Origin: CAYRXM01 sp964428175
GTDB taxonomy: Bacteria; Chloroflexota; Anaerolineae; JAFGEY01
Direction: 5' to 3'
DNA: 49,394 nt
NCBI GenBank assembly: GCA_964428175.1
Contig: CAYRXM010000013.1
Location: forward strand, 1-49,394
The notes under the pieces: generated by a model
The model's input: only the letters and a program-made list of their open reading frames with translations
Database searches by the model: none
Told to the model about the DNA's origin: nothing
Shown: piece after piece, positions 9,167-17,370 of the stretch
Layout of the letters: each line of letters starts with the position of its first letter
Position numbering within the stretch: position 1 is the first letter of the stretch
Made by a program: the position numbers and the translations under genes

Positions 9167-10347
9167 GTCTTGTCAAACTCTGGCAAAATGCCTGCTGCCT
9201 TGTAAACTGCCCAATATCGCTTTTTTTGGTTTTCCCAGTGGTATTGTTTGTACAATCTGGTTGCGTTGGCAACCAGATTCTGACGTTGTTCAGGATGGTG
9301 GTATAGATGGATAATGGCCCGTGCCAGGTCATCGGGATTGCCCGGCTCAAAAAAGCAAACGCTCTGCTCGTCAAAATAAGCACGTATTGCGTCCAAGGAT
9401 GAGACGATTACTGGCTTGCCAAAGGCCATCAGGTCATACATTTTGCCTGTGTGTACTAGGTTGGAGTAGGGTGAAGACTTTTGGGCCACAATGCCGACAT
9501 CCGCGCGTGATAATTCCTGAACAAGTTGTGCAAAAGAAACGTAGCCCAGAAAACGGACCTGTTTTTCAAGGTGCATCTCGCGGATTTGTGTCTTGAACTG
9601 CTCCTCATAGCTTCCTTGCCCGGTGATGTGCAAGCGAACGTTGGGAAGTGTTGTTTTGATTCGGTCAATCGCTTGCAACATGGTGTCATGTCCATAGCGC
9701 TCCTCGATGGCGCCATGACAGATCAGGACAAATTCATCATTGTGGGCTGTGGCGGCGGCAACAGAGCTGGAGATATTAAAGAGCTTGGCATCGGGAACAT
9801 TTAGAATCACAGTAATTTTTTCTGGGTTGGCCCCTCGCGAAACAAAGCGATTTTTGATTTGTTCGGTGACGGTTAAAACAACATCGGCATAACGAATGCT
9901 CCATTGTTCAACTTGTTTCAACAAGCCAATCAACAGGCGTGACTGGAACCGGGTGGCCCATAATTCGGGCATCGGCTCGTACATTTGTAAAATGATCCTG
10001 GCCCCCATCAATCGTGGGATCAGAGTGGCAAAAACCAGAAAATCGGGCATGGTGTTGACCTGAATGGCCGCAAATGGACGGCGCAAATGAGCCACGGTCA
10101 GATGCCAGCTAGCAAAGCAAAAAAAGATGGCATATTCGAGCAGATTGCGCAGCCAGCCTCCCTTGATGCGTTCCAAAGGCGCTCGATGGACATGGATGCC
10201 ATCAATGACTTCGTAGGCCGGCTGCCCATCTTGAGTGCAAAATATATCTACATCGAAACCTGCTTCATGGAGGGCATGTGCTTCGCGCTGCACCAGCTTG
10301 TCTTCGGGATAATGCAACAATCTGACAATTGCTACTCGTTTGTTCAT
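9163..10347 (-). CDS. GT4-family glycosyltransferase (tandem copy B)
   Basis: 394 residues from the ATG at 10347. The frame stays open to a GTG at 10401, but that start would overlap the upstream deacetylase gene by 34 bp, and the ATG at 10347 aligns with the paralogue's N-terminus (MNKRVAIVRLLHYPEDK versus MTKKRIAIIRLLHYPQDK); a weak AAGG lies 11 bases before it. The architecture is the same as copy A, with ICHGAIEERYGHDTML, RADVGIVAQKSSPYSNL, VHTGKMYDLMAFGKPVIVS and FFEPGNPDDLARAI. By eye the donor domains are about 70% identical, which indicates tandem duplication. Two near-identical transferases in series may add the same sugar in successive positions or act on related acceptors. Confidence 0.87.
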   Translation of the reverse strand: MNKRVAIVRLLHYPEDKLVQREAHALHEAGFDVDIFCTQDGQPAYEVIDGIHVHRAPLERIKGGWLRNLLEYAIFFCFASWHLTVAHLRRPFAAIQVNTMPDFLVFATLIPRLMGARIILQMYEPMPELWATRFQSRLLIGLLKQVEQWSIRYADVVLTVTEQIKNRFVSRGANPEKITVILNVPDAKLFNISSSVAAATAHNDEFVLICHGAIEERYGHDTMLQAIDRIKTTLPNVRLHITGQGSYEEQFKTQIREMHLEKQVRFLGYVSFAQLVQELSRADVGIVAQKSSPYSNLVHTGKMYDLMAFGKPVIVSSLDAIRAYFDEQSVCFFEPGNPDDLARAIIHLYHHPEQRQNLVANATRLYKQYHWENQKKRYWAVYKAAGILPEFDKT

Positions 10348-10367
10348 TTGTTCTGCAACCTTGTTCT

Positions 10368-11648
10368 CTATTGTTTGGACAAACGCTTTCCATAATCCCA
10401 CAAAGTTAAGGCATCGATGTCGCCAGTGATTGACAGCGCGCTACGCGCGCCATTGGGCCAGGTCGCCAATTTGATCAATGGCGCCGTATCATTTTGCAGA
10501 CGGGACAAAACTAGTCTCTGATCTTTGGGCGCAAAACTGGGCTCATCCAAGTAAATTGAATAACGCTGCGGTTCGTCGCTGACTTGAACAATGTATCCCT
10601 GCTGCTTGAGAAAATCGACCAGGGCAGTCGGACTGGTCATCGAAAGACCAACCCATGGACGTACTCGTGCGTTGACAACGAAATCGTTTTCCTCGATGCG
10701 TTGATATGGGCCGAGCCATGGCTTTGTCGCCGCCGAAACGGCTACGCCGTGCGCCAACAAGGCGACTCGATCACTCCCTTTGACAGTAATATGGAATCCA
10801 TCATCCAGATCGTCCATTTGCACCCGAGTCTGCAAACGCTCCTGCCACCAGGTAGCGATTTCATCCAGACGAGCGATCCATACACATGGAGCTAGCGTTT
10901 GTGCTTGGGAAAGTGTTGCCTCTAGTGCATATGCACACGATCTAAATCGCTCGGGGTGCAATCCCAACACAAATACCTCGCCTGACTGCCAGGTTTGCTC
11001 CAAGATGTCCACCCATAACTCGGCCATTGCTGGGCCTGGCGGCAGCCGCAGCCGATCTACCAACGCCTCATCGTCGGGCAGCGAGTAAGGGATGCGGATC
11101 AATCCTTGATCGAGATAGGGCAGTGAAGGGTAATTGGCCGCCGGCTGTGCACCATAAAATTCCAATGCACGCCGATAAGCCTCATTCTCTCCATCCTGGC
11201 TTACATTCCAGACCAAGGCTTGACTGCTGTCATAGAGCAGACGGTGATGCCGCAGCGCATCCAGTGTGCCCTGATTCCAGCGAAGATATGGGCAGCGAAA
11301 TCCACGTGCTTGAATTTGGCTGCGGGCAAAAATAGATAATGCCTTGTTTATGTGCTCAATCTGCTCTTCGGCTGAAAGCAGCGAGTGATCGATATGCGTA
11401 TGCCCATGGATGGCAAACTCGATTCCGCGCTGTGCCAATTGGCGAATGCCCGCATCGTTTCGGGCCAAGGCAACTGCTGTGATTGGCCAGGTGGCCTGAC
11501 AACCATAGCGACTGAGCAGATGGGTCAGGTGGTCCAATGTCTGGTTCATCCGCTTGGCTGTCCAACCATAGTAGCGCGTGAGTGCGGCGGCACGCCGGAC
11601 GGCGTTTTTGATGCCTTTGCCGCGCAGAGCAATTAGCAAGGCGTTCAC
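10368..11648 (-). CDS. Polysaccharide-deacetylase-like (NodB) protein with apparently permuted motifs
   Basis: 426 residues, no signal peptide. NodB-like elements are visible but in an unusual order. Near the N-terminus come ATWPITAVAL and then FAIHGHTHIDHS, which fits the metal-binding His motif (motif 2), followed by GFRCPYLRWN, which fits motif 3 (R-x-PY). The usual first motif with the catalytic and metal-binding Asp pair is absent upstream of these. A candidate for it (ARSALSITGDIDALTLWDY) sits at the very C-terminus, just before the stop. Between them is a ~150-residue insert containing AMAELWVDILEQTW, VLGLHPERF and a beta-rich stretch. This would be consistent with a circularly permuted deacetylase, or with an inactive NodB domain plus an accessory domain. 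It lies 8 bp downstream of the BcsB-like gene. Confidence 0.7.
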   Translation of the reverse strand: MNALLIALRGKGIKNAVRRAAALTRYYGWTAKRMNQTLDHLTHLLSRYGCQATWPITAVALARNDAGIRQLAQRGIEFAIHGHTHIDHSLLSAEEQIEHINKALSIFARSQIQARGFRCPYLRWNQGTLDALRHHRLLYDSSQALVWNVSQDGENEAYRRALEFYGAQPAANYPSLPYLDQGLIRIPYSLPDDEALVDRLRLPPGPAMAELWVDILEQTWQSGEVFVLGLHPERFRSCAYALEATLSQAQTLAPCVWIARLDEIATWWQERLQTRVQMDDLDDGFHITVKGSDRVALLAHGVAVSAATKPWLGPYQRIEENDFVVNARVRPWVGLSMTSPTALVDFLKQQGYIVQVSDEPQRYSIYLDEPSFAPKDQRLVLSRLQNDTAPLIKLATWPNGARSALSITGDIDALTLWDYGKRLSKQ

Positions 11649-11655
11649 ATCGACC

Positions 11656-14319
11656 TCAACGAGACCTGGATTTCCAGATCATTATGACGCTTGCGCCGAT
11701 CACGGCCAAGACGCTTACAATCAACAGTGGAATCAACCAGAACGGTCGTACTTGGGGCGGCGCAGTTTGTTCGTGTGATGATCGAGTCACAATTGCTGTG
11801 ATCGTAGCTGTTTCGGCAGGCGAAGGGGTTGGTGTGGAAACTGACGGCAGTGTTTCAGTAGGCTGCGGCGTGACCGTGGACTGCGGGGTCATGATTGGCA
11901 ATGCAGTGGCAATCAGTTCGACCATCTCTCTAGTTGTTCGTTGTGTGGTATCTATTGAACGGACATTTCGGCCCTGGGCCAATGCCAGATTGCCGGCCAA
12001 ATTCCATGCCGGCGCTTTGTCTGTCACGGCATTGATTGCCCATTGGACGCCTTCATCGGTGGTGCCGGTCAAAATCAGGATGGCTTGTTTTTGATCCCAC
12101 GGCGCTGGCATCAACTGTACAAATCCCAGACTGGTTTGCGCATCCAGCCGATAGACCACATCGTCTAGCTGCTGGCGTATTTCATCGGTGCCCGTATAAA
12201 ATGATTGTGGCAAGATGTCGTTCCATTGAGCAATGTACGCATTTGTTGTCGGGCGACCAACCACGATCAGGTTAGAACCTGGCCAGGAGGGGGCAGGCGA
12301 TTCTGTGCCCAGAACGACTTGAGGCATAAAACTGGTACCTCTGGCCGCAGAGCCCAACCGCGCTGACAGGCGCAGTATACCCTCGATTTCCGTTATGACA
12401 GGCCGGGCTGACAGCACCATGACCAGGTCTTGCAGGTCTGACCGGCGGCTGAATGGCAGTGGAAAGTTGTTCAAATCAAGGGATATGTTCTTGCTCTGAC
12501 GTGGTAGATATAGAAACGAGTTCTTGAAAACTGTCAGCCAGGGCTGATTGTCGCTGCTGTTCAAACAGCGATCTGGATTATAGGAAACGAGCAGTCTGAG
12601 GGTGTTACTGCCAAATACCAGCGGCGTATACGGCAGTGGCACGGTCAACGAGGCATTGACGGCATTGGTTTTATCCAAAAGCACACTGCCGATTGGAATA
12701 TCGTTCAACTGCACCTCAAGCGCCGGACTCTGGGCCAAGTCTGAAAACCCATGTGCAAAGTAAATGGTCGCGTGAGCTTCTCGGGTCAAAGACCATCCCC
12801 ACGGCAGTTCGAAAACGTACTCGGCGCCACTGGCCTGGTATCCGCGTATAGCTACGTCATCGTAACCGAGAGCCTGAAAAGCAAGTTCGTCATCGGCCAG
12901 CGCCAACGTACTAGAGACCGGCTGGATGGTCTGGATGAGTGCATAGTTACCTTGCATACCTGGGAAGTGAGTTTCGCTGCTCAAGGCTTGAGCAGCCTTG
13001 AACAGTGCCTGCTCGTCCAGGCCGGTGATGACCAGGAGCGCGCTACGCGGGTTCCAGGGCGAAAGCACTTCTTGCACCACGCCGTCGGTTTCTGGAACAC
13101 CTCGCCCGGCATGGACAAAGAAATAATTTCCCTTGGGCTGACCGGACACGGTGAGTGAGTGGTCGGGCGTGGGGGTGACTGCCGTTGACAGCGTGTTGAC
13201 ATTCAATGGTGTTCCATTGTTGTCAAACAGTGTGGCTGTGTGTTCAATCGGTTTATCTGGCAGCGCCTGTCCGTCCAGGCTGAGATGGACAACGGTAGAT
13301 ATTTCGGCGCCGGCGGCCAGGTTGCCAATTTGCCAGCGCAGCAGCCCCGGTGTGTTTTGTTGGCATTCGCCAGAACAGGACAGCCACGTTGTACCGGACG
13401 GGAGCTGATCCTCAACAAAGAGTGAGCGCGCCTGTTGCTCTGTGTTGGTCACATGCAAAGTATAGCTGAACGTTTCTCCAGGCGCAATTTCGGCTGGCAT
13501 GGTACTTTGTAAAGCGAGCTGCCTGTTAGCCGGTGAAATGGGCAAATCCAGAGTGCGTAACAAGGGCATGTGCTCTGGACTGCCGATTATGAACATATGC
13601 TCGGCATAGCTGGATGCAGGCTGCACTTCTGAAGCCAGGGTCACTGAAATGGTCAACGCGTTTCCCATCAAACGTCCCAGGCGGCTGACGATAGCCGCTG
13701 CAGCCTGGATATCTGCCTCGCCGGGTTGGTCGGGCAAAAGCAGGTGTATAGGCCTGGTTCCAAAGCTGGATGTGTAATAAAGCGGTTCCGGGTACAAGGC
13801 CAGATCGATATTCAATGGCTTTTCAGAATAGGGCAGGTAAATCAAAGAAGAAGATTTGACTATCGCCGTTGTCAATCTGGCACGTTCACATTCCGCATTG
13901 ACCTGCAATTCAAACTGGAGTGTATTGGCATAGATCGTATGCAAGCTGGCGGCTGGAATGCTCACTTGCGTTTGAATAGACTCGGTACGGGTCAGTTGTA
14001 CAGTGTATAGTATCTCGCCATTTAACCGCGTTTCGAGCACGGCCGGAGCATAGTTTTCATGCTGTCCCACACCGAGTTCCAGATTCAATTCCAGATAACC
14101 ACCGTTTTGGATCTCCCAGTTCGTGGGCAGGCTGAAATAATAGCGAATCTGAGTCAATGGCCCCCTGAGCACGCGCTCGCTGTAGCCAAGCTGGTTTAGC
14201 GAAAATTGCACCGCCTTGACATCTTGAGCATGAGACTTGTCTGGCGGCAGCGATGCAAGCAAAATACTCAACAGCGACCAGAGAATCAAATGGCGATAAA
14301 AAATCCGATATCTGGACAT
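11656..14319 (-). CDS. BcsB-like cellulose-synthase-regulatory-subunit homologue with DUF11 insertion
   Basis: 887 residues from the ATG at 14319. GGAGG lies nine bases upstream and would be inside the gene if the in-frame TTG at 14337 were used. A signal peptide is followed by alternating jelly-roll carbohydrate-binding and flavodoxin-like modules as in BcsB: RYYFSLPTNWEIQNGGYLEL, LNIDLALYPEPLYY, VFELPWGWSLTREAH, YNPDRCLNSSDNQPWLTVF and FPLPFSRRSDLQDLVMVLS. A DUF11-like domain (about 285-390: ETFSYTLHVTNTEQQARSLF) interrupts the first flavodoxin-like module, which resumes with SPWNPRSALLVITG. The end is a Thr/Pro/Ser linker and one transmembrane helix (PFWLIPLLIVSVLAVIGAS). BcsB normally partners the GT2 synthase BcsA, but no BcsA is present here. 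Its start is coupled to the GT4 stop 15 bp upstream. Confidence 0.85.
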   Translation of the reverse strand: MSRYRIFYRHLILWSLLSILLASLPPDKSHAQDVKAVQFSLNQLGYSERVLRGPLTQIRYYFSLPTNWEIQNGGYLELNLELGVGQHENYAPAVLETRLNGEILYTVQLTRTESIQTQVSIPAASLHTIYANTLQFELQVNAECERARLTTAIVKSSSLIYLPYSEKPLNIDLALYPEPLYYTSSFGTRPIHLLLPDQPGEADIQAAAAIVSRLGRLMGNALTISVTLASEVQPASSYAEHMFIIGSPEHMPLLRTLDLPISPANRQLALQSTMPAEIAPGETFSYTLHVTNTEQQARSLFVEDQLPSGTTWLSCSGECQQNTPGLLRWQIGNLAAGAEISTVVHLSLDGQALPDKPIEHTATLFDNNGTPLNVNTLSTAVTPTPDHSLTVSGQPKGNYFFVHAGRGVPETDGVVQEVLSPWNPRSALLVITGLDEQALFKAAQALSSETHFPGMQGNYALIQTIQPVSSTLALADDELAFQALGYDDVAIRGYQASGAEYVFELPWGWSLTREAHATIYFAHGFSDLAQSPALEVQLNDIPIGSVLLDKTNAVNASLTVPLPYTPLVFGSNTLRLLVSYNPDRCLNSSDNQPWLTVFKNSFLYLPRQSKNISLDLNNFPLPFSRRSDLQDLVMVLSARPVITEIEGILRLSARLGSAARGTSFMPQVVLGTESPAPSWPGSNLIVVGRPTTNAYIAQWNDILPQSFYTGTDEIRQQLDDVVYRLDAQTSLGFVQLMPAPWDQKQAILILTGTTDEGVQWAINAVTDKAPAWNLAGNLALAQGRNVRSIDTTQRTTREMVELIATALPIMTPQSTVTPQPTETLPSVSTPTPSPAETATITAIVTRSSHEQTAPPQVRPFWLIPLLIVSVLAVIGASVIMIWKSRSR

Positions 14320-14333
14320 AACAAATAGCCTCC

Positions 14334-15296
14334 TCAATTAAACAGATCGGGAGCAAGCAACTTGTCATAGACGGCGACAATTTGCTGGGCAATCAACTCG
14401 CCGCTCAACCGTTCCATTCTGGTGCGTCCATTGGTTCGCTGGCGGTTTTTCATCACCTCATACAGCTTGTCGGCTACGTCGTTGGCATCTGGCTCGGCCA
14501 GAAAACATCCTTCGACGCCAGCGATGACTTGAGCCACATCACCTACATCTGTTGAGACGATGGGCAGGTTGCAGGCCATGGCTTCTTTGATCACCATCGG
14601 CGAGCCTTCCGAGCGAGAAACCAGTACCAACGCATCACATGCGTTCATATACAACGGGATCGTTGAATGTGGTTTGCCTGACACCAGGATCAGTTCAGCC
14701 TCCGGACATCGTTGTTGTAAAACAGCCATTGCTTGCTCAACCAGTTCGAAACGTTTTTCATATTGCCAGTACTCGCCGGCCCACAGGATCAGGGGTTTGT
14801 TCAAGGGGAGTTCCAGCGAATGGCGTGCTTGAGCCTGCGGCAGCGGGCGAAACTCGTCCAAATTTACTCCGCATGGAATCACTACCACTTTGGAGGCATC
14901 GCCCTGAATGCGATCCTTTTCGCGTTGGTTGACCACAATGATGCGATCAAACAGCCGGGTGCCACGTTGTGATAGAAATCGGAGCCAGCTGGGCACATGA
15001 TCGAGCACTTCGGCGCCGTGATAGGTAACGACTACCGGGTAGAGAAATTGCAGCCGGGCAATAAATCCGGAAATGGAATAATGGGCATGAACAAGGTCAT
15101 AGCGCTTTTTCAAAAGCTGCGCCCAAAAACGAAAAATCCCCGTCAAATAGTTGAGCCTGCTTTTGCGTCCATTGATGAACAAAACATCGATCTCGATGCC
15201 AATCTTGCGCAATGCCTGAACCTGATCGTGAACAAAGGTGCCAAAAGCCGGCAAATCTTGAGTGGGGTACATATTTGTAACCAGCAATACATTCAT
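14334..15296 (-). CDS. GT4-family glycosyltransferase
   Basis: 320 residues, shorter than most GT4 enzymes but with both GT-B domains. The N-terminal part has TNMYPTQDLPAFGTFVHDQ, YDLVHAHYSISG and VVTYHGAEV. The C-terminal part has VVVIPCGVNLDEFRPL, LILWAGEYWQYEKRFELV, ALVLVSRSEGSPMVIKEAMACNL (the E-x7-E donor motif, unlike the tandem pair, which have Asp there) and PIVSTDVGDVAQVI. The start codon follows AGGATC that overlaps the preceding gene's stop (10 bp gap). Its TGA is followed immediately by the GGAGG used by the BcsB-like gene, so the two are translationally coupled. A cytoplasmic glycosyltransferase of polysaccharide repeat-unit assembly; donor and acceptor unknown. Confidence 0.88.
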   Translation of the reverse strand: MNVLLVTNMYPTQDLPAFGTFVHDQVQALRKIGIEIDVLFINGRKSRLNYLTGIFRFWAQLLKKRYDLVHAHYSISGFIARLQFLYPVVVTYHGAEVLDHVPSWLRFLSQRGTRLFDRIIVVNQREKDRIQGDASKVVVIPCGVNLDEFRPLPQAQARHSLELPLNKPLILWAGEYWQYEKRFELVEQAMAVLQQRCPEAELILVSGKPHSTIPLYMNACDALVLVSRSEGSPMVIKEAMACNLPIVSTDVGDVAQVIAGVEGCFLAEPDANDVADKLYEVMKNRQRTNGRTRMERLSGELIAQQIVAVYDKLLAPDLFN

Positions 15297-15306
15297 GTCG
15301 GTGATC

Positions 15307-16230
15307 CTAATTATAGTCCATCACACTCAGGCATGGCACGATCCTGGCGACCTCGTATTCTTGCCATTCCTCGATATATTCGGCAAGGTATTGGCTATTG
15401 TAGGCCATTGGATACACCCAGTCAACCAGACCATCGCGCAGCCACTCGTTCCACTTTTGCCCAACCGATAGAGCGCCGCCGTGATTGGGACTTGCACCCA
15501 AATACGGATATACTGCGGCCGACAAACTGCCCTTGCCAACTCGCTTCCAGTTGCGACGAATTTTCCTCAACAGATCGGTCACTTGTTCAGCAGTGCGTTC
15601 ATCTCCCACTTGGTTCCAACGGATATAATCCAGCGACAGGCCGTCCTCTATGGAAGGCGGAATCTGCACGGCCCAGTCTGCAAGGGCCTGTCGTACTTGC
15701 TCGCTGCGCAGATCGGGCCAGTCCAGATATTGTGGTTGTTCGCTGTGGGCGTAGGGAAAAGCCACACCAGACCACCAGTAGGTTTTGATGCCGGCGGCGC
15801 GGAAAAGCTCCAGCAATTCTTGTTCATACACAATGATCTGAGAACCACCTATAGCACGAACCAGATCTAGGGTGTTCTGATCTGCTTTTATTTTTTGAAC
15901 GTAAATGGTTATTTCTATGCCAAGATTGGCGTATTCTTGAAGCAACAAAACATATCTTGGATCGGGATAATCGCGAATGGCTTCCAGATCAAACACGCAC
16001 ACACGAGAATAGCCAGCCGTGGCAACCGCTTCCAGGTCGGCCTCAAGTTGGACAAATGGCTTCCAGGGTGCTGACACAGTGATGGTTGGGGTGGCCGTAC
16101 TGTCTTGTTTTTGGCTACTGACTGGAACGGTGGGTGGGTGATTGGAGGCAACTGTTGGTTTTGTCAAAGCACAAGCACTGGAAAAAGCCATCACTGACAA
16201 TAAAAACAGGTGTGACCAGACTTTACGCAT
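15307..16230 (-). CDS. Putative glycoside-hydrolase-like (GHL10/DUF4015-type) lipoprotein
   Basis: 307 residues. The start (ATG at 16230, GAGG nine bases upstream) gives a lipoprotein-type signal peptide with AFSSAC and Cys20; the -3 position is Ser rather than Leu, so lipidation is probable but not certain. A Thr/Pro/Ser-rich spacer (about 22-53) leads into a TIM-barrel-like domain: LEADLEAVATAGYSRVCVFDL, LGIEITIYVQ, GLSLDYIRWNQVGDE (the common catalytic-strand D-x-IR pattern), SLSAAVYPYLG, WVYPMAYNS and ARIVPCLSVMDYN. Such domains occur in putative polysaccharide hydrolases of biosynthesis loci. The protein stops right after the last barrel strand, so the extreme C-terminus may be shortened. 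It may trim or edit the polymer outside the membrane. Confidence 0.7.
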   Translation of the reverse strand: MRKVWSHLFLLSVMAFSSACALTKPTVASNHPPTVPVSSQKQDSTATPTITVSAPWKPFVQLEADLEAVATAGYSRVCVFDLEAIRDYPDPRYVLLLQEYANLGIEITIYVQKIKADQNTLDLVRAIGGSQIIVYEQELLELFRAAGIKTYWWSGVAFPYAHSEQPQYLDWPDLRSEQVRQALADWAVQIPPSIEDGLSLDYIRWNQVGDERTAEQVTDLLRKIRRNWKRVGKGSLSAAVYPYLGASPNHGGALSVGQKWNEWLRDGLVDWVYPMAYNSQYLAEYIEEWQEYEVARIVPCLSVMDYN

Positions 16231-16241
16231 AATCTAGAACC

Positions 16242-17360
16242 TCAACCACGGCCAGAATGGGCCGCTATTGCCTTTTCATACACTTGATATGTTTTGCGCG
16301 CCACGCTCGGCCAGGATAGTTCGCCTTTGGCTTTGGCCAGGGCCTTGCGTTCCATTTCTGTTCGCAGAGTATCGTTTTTTAACAAATCGATGACAGATCG
16401 AGCCAGGCTTGCCGAATCGCGTGGCGGCACCAGATAGCCGGTCTGACCATGCTCAACCACATCGGGCAGTCCTCCCACCGTGGTAGCCACCACAGGCTTG
16501 CCAAAAGCATAGGCCATGGCCAGCACCGCACTTTGTGAAGCCTCGATATAGGGCAGCACGACGATACTGGCTTGTTGGAACAGTTTGGCGGTCAGATCAT
16601 TGGGAATGAAATAATTGTGTACCACAAAACGATCGCGGTTTACCATCATCTGCTCATATTTATCGAATGACTCTCCGTGCCCGGCGATGACGATGCGTAC
16701 ATCGGGCACCTGCGCCGTGATCAATGGCTCGGCCTCGATCAAGTATTGCAACCCTTTATAGTCCCAAATTCGTCCGAAAAACAGGATCGTATGCGCCTGT
16801 TCGGCTGTGTCATCGCTGGCCCAATCTCGGTACATATCATACGAGCCGAGAGGAATCACATGCACCTTGTCTTGGGGCACGCGATGCTGCGCAACCAATT
16901 GCTGTTTCATGGTTTGGGCATGTACAATCACCTGATCGGCCCGCCGCCACTGCCAGCTTTGGAACCAGTTAAATGTCTCGCGGTCGCCTGGATGCAGGTT
17001 CACATCGTGGATGGTGGCAACCAGCGGAATGTCAGGGAAAAGCGGCAGCGCCATATTCATCCACAGGTTCCAGCTTGGCTGGTGAACAACCTGCGGAGCC
17101 ATTTTCACAATATCACGAAACAGCTTGTACACCATCCCGATATTGGATGGATAGCGTAATCTGGGCATATGAAACGAATACAGGTCCACCTCTTTATTTA
17201 TTTTTTCTGCGCACTGCTCCGCCAACTGGCTGGGGAGCATCAGGGTGATCTGGCAGAGTTCAGCCAAAGCATTGGCAAGCTGAACTGAATAATCCATATA
17301 CTCGAAATCGATCAATGTCACACGCATATTTACATCAGACAATGAATCAGGAGAGGACAC
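16242..17360 (-). CDS. GT4-family glycosyltransferase
   Basis: 372 residues from a GTG preceded by AGGAGG six bases upstream; an internal ATG at 17327 (MRVTLIDFEY) is the alternative but has no comparable ribosome site. GT-B elements: VVHQPSWNLWMNMALPL, PLVATIHDVNLHPGD, RRADQVIVHAQTMK and VHVIPLGSYDMYRDW in the first domain; TILFFGRIWDYKGLQYLIEAE, VRIVIAGHGE, ASIVVLPYIEASQSAVLAMAY (here the E-x7-E motif has Glu followed by Ala/Met), FGKPVVATTVGGLPDVVEHG and GYLVPPRDSASLA in the second. Ten bp separate it from the flippase upstream and 11 bp from the lipoprotein downstream. Donor sugar unknown. Confidence 0.88.
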   Translation of the reverse strand: MSSPDSLSDVNMRVTLIDFEYMDYSVQLANALAELCQITLMLPSQLAEQCAEKINKEVDLYSFHMPRLRYPSNIGMVYKLFRDIVKMAPQVVHQPSWNLWMNMALPLFPDIPLVATIHDVNLHPGDRETFNWFQSWQWRRADQVIVHAQTMKQQLVAQHRVPQDKVHVIPLGSYDMYRDWASDDTAEQAHTILFFGRIWDYKGLQYLIEAEPLITAQVPDVRIVIAGHGESFDKYEQMMVNRDRFVVHNYFIPNDLTAKLFQQASIVVLPYIEASQSAVLAMAYAFGKPVVATTVGGLPDVVEHGQTGYLVPPRDSASLARSVIDLLKNDTLRTEMERKALAKAKGELSWPSVARKTYQVYEKAIAAHSGRG

Positions 17361-17370
17361 TGTGCTCCTC

